Origin: Alligator mississippiensis | Lineage: Eukaryota > Chordata > Crocodylia > Alligatoridae | Length of the DNA: 64,000 nucleotides | NCBI RefSeq assembly: GCF_030867095.1 | Contig: NC_081827.1 | Location: 48,381,001 to 48,445,000 of the forward strand | Reading direction: 5' to 3' | Part shown: in pieces, positions 59,235 through 64,000 of the stretch | How the letters are laid out: each line of letters begins with the position of its first letter | Position numbering within the stretch: position 1 is the first letter of the stretch | The notes under the pieces: generated by a model | What the model was told of the DNA's origin: nothing | Databases searched by the model: none | The model's input: only the letters and a program-made list of their open reading frames with translations | Position numbers and translations under genes: made by a program

Positions 59235-59342
59235 AGGAGAGAATTTGATGTGGATAACCTGAGCAAGCCAGAACTGCGGATGCTTCTGAGCATAATGGAA
59301 GGGGAGCTAGAAGCACGGGATCTTGTAATTGAAGCCTTGAGG
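59235..59342 (+). CDS. CTTNBP2: CTTNBP2, coding exon 2 (start of CortBP2 N-terminal coiled-coil domain)
   Basis: 36 codons (residues 22-57 of this protein) read [19 protein letters not shown], then [17 protein letters not shown]. This is the highly conserved beginning of the CortBP2 N-terminal domain, which leads into the long coiled coil used for oligomerisation and partner binding. A consensus acceptor (ttgcag) ends at 59,234 and a strong donor (GTAAGT) starts at 59,343. Both junctions are phase 0, consistent with exon 1 ending at 43,959. The paralogue CTTNBP2NL shares this domain, but the MATEGAS start of exon 1 and the CTTNBP2-type ankyrin exon nearby favour CTTNBP2. The next exon (expected to begin ARRKEVF) is outside the window. 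Confidence 0.93.
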
Positions 59343-61315
59343 GTAAGTTTACTTTTGGGTTCTTTGTGGTTTTGTTTTTTGGGGTTTTTTAAAGATTTTT
59401 CCATCTGTCTTTGCTCCCCTTTTTAATTATTGTACGTAAATTGGAATGGTAAACTGTGATTTCTAAGAGGCCTTTAGCTGTTCAGATCCCAATAATCATA
59501 AAATATTTTCTTGGCTTAGTGGTACCATGCTTCCTTGCTCCAACACTCTTACCAAAATATGTACAGTAATTGGGCCTGGATTTTGAAAGGGAAGCATTTG
59601 GAAAAAACAAAATAACTTTTCTTTGAATTAATTCTTATTTTATAACAAGTGGGAGTAATTTCAAAGCAAATATTTTGCATTCAGCCTAGTCTTCATTTGT
59701 TTTAAGTCTGTTTGTATGCGAAAAATATTTTCCTAGCATTGCCGGTCTTTCAAAACGAGAGGGGAGGTGGATCAAATATGTTAGTTGTAGGGGGGGGAAG
59801 GAAGTGTTTTCCCCCCCCCCCCCTTACAGGCAGGGTTTTATGAAAAAAATCATTATTTTTATTCTAATAGCATTCATGATTTCCAGTTTTGATTGCAGCC
59901 TCATTGAGTCAGATGCTGTAAAAGATGAATGGGAAGATGTAATTTGCAAGGTTTTTTGAGTAAGAAACACATATCTTTGTGGGTTACTAGTCTTTTTAGA
60001 AACTATATAAATATGCCTTAATCAATTGGTGATCAATTTTAGTTAATTGGCATTAATTAATTTTAATGATTAAACACGTTCTGCCAGGTAGACTCACCTG
60101 GCTGCTTGGTTTGCCAGCCTGTTTGGCAGGATGCCAAGCAACCTGGTAAGCAAAAATCCAATGGAATTCTGTCAAATGTGAAATATGAATCAATCTTTTC
60201 TGTTCATAAATCAAGTTTAACTGACGGGGTAGGGGGAGGATCCAAACAGATTGTTTGTTTATTTGACCTTCCAATTTTATAAAGGATGTTTTAGCAAATT
60301 TACAGCTATATATTTGGTACGTGCAAATATATAGCCTGTTTGGACTTCAACAGTGAAAACCCAGTGTAATGTAGTGTGTCTAAAACTGGATGTCTATAAT
60401 ACATATAATTCTTAAATAATGTGTTTTAAAATTTTTAACTTCACACTAAGAATTACAGTAGTCCCTGTATTTGCATTAAGAAGCTTTATTTTTTGTCATG
60501 ACTTCAGACCACTTGATAAAAAGGAACTTTCTGAACAGCCATCACTGATACCCGTATTAATAACTTAGAATTACATGCATATGAAACTTGCACTTTAAAG
60601 TAAATTTGGTTTTGCTTTTGAGGCATCTGCACTTCCTAAAACATGCTGCCTCTGTCTTGCTTTTTTACAACTTCATATCTAGTTTGCCTGGACCAGTGGT
60701 GACACCTAGGGGGTGCATGGTGGTGTATGTGCACCCTGTGAGAGCGCTGGTACACCCTGTCAGGCCACACTCCCTATTTAGCCAGCGGGCAGGCAGGAGC
60801 ACCAGTGCCGCCGCCCCCCCCCCTCCCCCCGGTGAGCGCTGGCCAGGGAGCAGGGCCACCAGCAAAAGCCCAAGTCAGTGGGATCAGGTGCTGGGCCGTC
60901 CCTGCCTTAAGAGGCACCAGTCACCTATGGCCTAGACTCAGACTTTTTACTTACCCTGACTGTCAAGTTAAAACAAAAATAGTTGTGCAAGGGGAAGCTG
61001 TTCAGTTATCCCATTTGCTGTTCTCTTTGCCTCTTTTTATTTTGGAGGACAGCACTTTGAACAATTTCCCTTTCATATTTGCATTCACTAAGAGTTCTCA
61101 ACATCATACATATACACGCCAAAGAATGACTATATTAGGATACATGCGGTATGAAGAAAGGAGATGTGTAACCAATACACATTGAATGCCAATGAATATT
61201 TAAGCCTCTGTCTATATTACAGTTCCAGCAAGGACAAAATTCAAATGAAGTGGAACTTCCCAGCCATCTGCTTGAGACAGTTTGTTAGCATGCATGCAAT
61301 GGATTGTATTCATGG
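59343..61315 (+). other. CTTNBP2 intron 2, 5' part
   Basis: No gene recognised. It has a G8 run and a C14 run close together (59,790-59,823). A hAT-like patch with a GC-rich core lies at about 60,692-60,930 (ccagtggtgacacctagggg), only tentatively an element. Confidence 0.5.
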
Positions 61316-61318
61316 GGG

Positions 61319-62099
61319 CTAGGTACAGACAGTCAAAAAGCCAAAGACTGAATCAATTCAGTCTTTGCAGGTTATTCTAAAATGCACAGATTAAATTGAA
61401 ACAGAAGTGAACAGACACTTACTTTTGATTCAGGAAATGCAGCCACATGCCTGCAGTGGCTCAGGCCAGAAAATAAGGGGACGCTAGAGCATGGCTCTCT
61501 GCCTGTGTGTTAACTTCCTCTACCTGTTGCCCCCAAGGTCTTTGGGATTTGCAGTCCAGAATTATAGAAGCAAGACTCTGCAGGGTTGCTCTTCCTGCTT
61601 TCAGGTGCCTCTGCGATTTGTAGTTCACAGTTGTAGGCAGCAGTAAGTTTGAGTGGAGGTAGGGGTGTTTAAACCTCTCCCTGGCCCCAGACTCCAACTG
61701 GGGTGGGCTGTCCCCACCCTGTAGAGTGGGCTGCATCCCCAGCCGGGCTTGCCCCCCCTCACCCCTCCCCACCCCTTGTCGGCCAGCCCTCACTCTTCTA
61801 GGTAGGGAGCAGAGGGGTGGGGCCAGCCCTGCTCTCTGGAGCAGACAGCCCAGCCCAGGGCTGGAAAGCATGCTGGGATGCTGGAGGAATGTGATTTTAC
61901 TTGAACTAGGAAGGGGTCTTGGGACAGAAGCTTCATAAACCAGTTTGACCCAAAGCAGTTACTATATTCAACCAGGTTTATCTTAAACCAGTTTCAGCCA
62001 TTTTGAAACTAGTTTATGTGCACTGAGTTTCTGTTCTGTTACAGGTTTAAACAAGTATCTGATCACTTAAACTGGTTTGTGTGTCACTTCTGTCCCTAG
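61319..62099 (-). mobile_element. Non-autonomous hAT-like element, family C copy 2
   Basis: Reverse orientation of 56,806-57,740: the right end gtttaaacaagtatctgatcac with acttctgtccctag mirrors the left end of copy 1, and the left end ctaggtacagac mirrors the right end. The frame of a GC-rich middle is shared. Confidence 0.75.
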
Positions 62100-62379
62100 T
62101 CAAAGTGACCAGGAGAGCTAATAACTTTTTTTTTAGAGCAGAATTTGTGATGCTTTTTCCCTTGACTTGGATAAAAAGCCAAAGAACTGAAATTCTTGTT
62201 ATTCTCTGCCCGGCTTTACCAAGAGCCCTCACTCCAAAGCTGGTTGGTGGGCTGGCTGCTCTGATACTTGCAATCCTGGGAGTGGAGACTTCTGAGTCTC
62301 TTTTGTTTCTGAGAACTTGGGCCATGGAGGAGCAACAGGCTCTAGAGTGTCTAGGTCTTCCCAGCAGCAAGATAGACTG

Positions 62380-63300
62380 ACAGAAATTTCTTTCAGAATA
62401 AAAATAGCCCAGGAGCTGGACTGTACAACTGTTCCTCCAGCCCCATGGCTGGAAAGCTTCACAAGCTCCCCAGCTAGGGGGGGACTAGAGGGCTGCTTCC
62501 TGGGCCACCCGTGCTCTTAGTGGAGCCCATTGCTTGACACCCTGCCTGGGAAGGGGGCAGGCTGTCAAGTGGCAGTTGGTGAAAAGCATTGGCTGCACAG
62601 CCAGCCACTGGGTTCCTACCCTGGGATAATGCCCCCTCCCCCCCACATCATTCAGTTGATTGGCAGGAGGCCAACCCTCCCAGTTCTCCCCATAGAAGAA
62701 TAGCCCTGCTCCTTGATCTCTTCCTGGCTGATGTGGAAGAGTGAAGAGAGGTGGGGGGAGCACTCAGTTGCTGCAGCAAGGCTCCAGGATCCATGCAGTA
62801 GGGGCATGGCAACCTGCCCCACCCTCTGTTGCTCCGGGCTAACCCAAACTAGTATGGGGTGCGGCAGGAGCCTTTTGCTGACGTGGCAAAGCTCCAGGGC
62901 ACAGCAGCCTCCCTTACCTGCACTATTCTGGGTCAGCTGGGCAGTGCAAATGGCAAGTTGTACAGGAGCTGGGTCAGGGAGACTTTCCTCAAGTCTTGCT
63001 CCTGACCACTGACTTTTAAAATTGCTGCCCTGCTACTCAGCTGGGCGGTGGGAGCAGCAATAGGAAGCTGGTGAGAGCCAGGAAAGCCCCCTGCCTCTTA
63101 TTGGTTTGAGGCAAAGACAGGGAGCAGTGGCTTCTGCTTCCTTTCAGCTACAGGTCTATGGGAGGTGGGGAGCAGAACCCCTCCCCCCCCCCCAACTTTC
63201 TCAAGACTGAAGTGAGCCCAGTCTTGAAGGGAAGGAAACTTTCATGTAGTTCCACTCCTCCTGATCCCTAGGAGGACTTAAACTCCTGGAAAGTGTATAG
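62380..63300 (+). repeat. GC-rich repeat, family B copy 2
   Basis: Aligns in reverse complement with 48,560-49,150; the best stretch is 62,475-62,980. Limits approximate; family unnamed. Confidence 0.6.
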
Positions 63301-64000
63301 ATGTTCAGTCTCTGAGGCAGCAAAACTCTCCAATGAGCGATTTTTATCCTGGTGGTTGTTGGGTTATTTTTCTCTTGGAGCAGCCATTTTTGCTCTGGGA
63401 GAAAAAGCCTGAATATCTGTATACTTTTGGTTTTGGTCTGTACTTGGTGTAAACAAAGTTCTGATACTAGCTTGTTAAATAAAAATGGAAGCGTAAAAGT
63501 TTGAAATCGGTGACATAATATAAATCAGAAACATTTTTCTACAATTATTTTATTTTTCCTGAAAAGAAATGCAGTTGCAGCATATGGAAGGGTCTTTTTG
63601 AGCATGGAAAACAGATTATACTGAAGTAAAATGTCTTTCCTGTTAATTAGTGCATGTAACCTTCTCACAACAGCTATGACAATTTAATTGTAACACATTT
63701 CTAAAGGCTGTTAACAAATTCTCTATTAACAATATATTTATGGTTGGAACAAAGCTAGAGCTTTTCCAGCTGTGCCCTACTTCTTAATGTTACTGTGAAA
63801 GCTACGTTCTGATTCAGTCCTAGCAAGGTGGTCTTTAAGCTAGGTGCAATGAGATGGAGACAAAAGCTCATAGGTGAATAAAGGGCAAGATGACTTTTGG
63901 ATTAAGGCCAAGTTAGAGAAGGCAATCGGAGAAGTCTTAACAAGAGTGTAAGAGGGAAATTAGCAAGGCAATCAGTTATAAAATATGTTTATACACTAAT
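63301..64000 (+). other. CTTNBP2 intron 2, no feature recognised
   Basis: AT-rich intronic sequence to the end of the window. Confidence 0.5.

Overview
This is a vertebrate genomic window. The nested CR1 LINEs, Penelope-like elements, non-autonomous hAT elements, Tx1-type LINE fragments and MIR-like SINEs point to a sauropsid. A crocodilian is my best guess and a turtle is possible; this rests on recalled repeat style, not on a search. No bacterial-type operons, CRISPR arrays, tRNAs or rRNAs are visible.

The only confident host gene is the 5' end of CTTNBP2 (cortactin-binding protein 2) on the + strand. Coding exon 1 (43,897-43,959, 21 codons) lies in a CpG island with GC boxes and a CGG tract. 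Exon 2 (59,235-59,342, 36 codons) lies 15.3 kb downstream. Both have phase-0 splice sites, and the window ends inside intron 2. About 42 kb upstream on the same strand (2,188-2,308) is one exon-sized copy of a CTTNBP2-type ankyrin repeat. It has splice-like borders but a 2-nt deletion that breaks its frame.

Most of the rest is layered transposon sequence. 1-2.6 kb: an old CR1 split by a younger CR1 and a hAT MITE, then the ankyrin exon copy and another CR1 end. 4.9-9.9 kb: a nearly full-length antisense CR1 (ORF1 with a SGNH esterase domain, ORF2 with endonuclease and reverse transcriptase) lying between inverted arms of a Penelope-like element. 11-19.5 kb: Tx1-type LINE ends, a Penelope relic, a solo LTR with exact 5-bp target duplication, and a foldback Penelope copy with decayed hammerhead-like motifs. 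20-31 kb: hAT elements, two CR1 copies (one per strand) and a dead Ty3/gypsy-type relic. 31-43 kb: mostly unannotatable sequence with MITEs, MIR-like SINEs and LINE scraps.

Intron 1 holds decayed CR1, hAT foldbacks, and a hAT-transposase pseudogene cut by a younger MITE with preserved target duplication. Two repeat families occur in opposite orientation on either side of exon 2, so its pre-mRNA could form long duplexes. Genes here do not form a pathway; the interactions are insertions of mobile elements into one another and around CTTNBP2.
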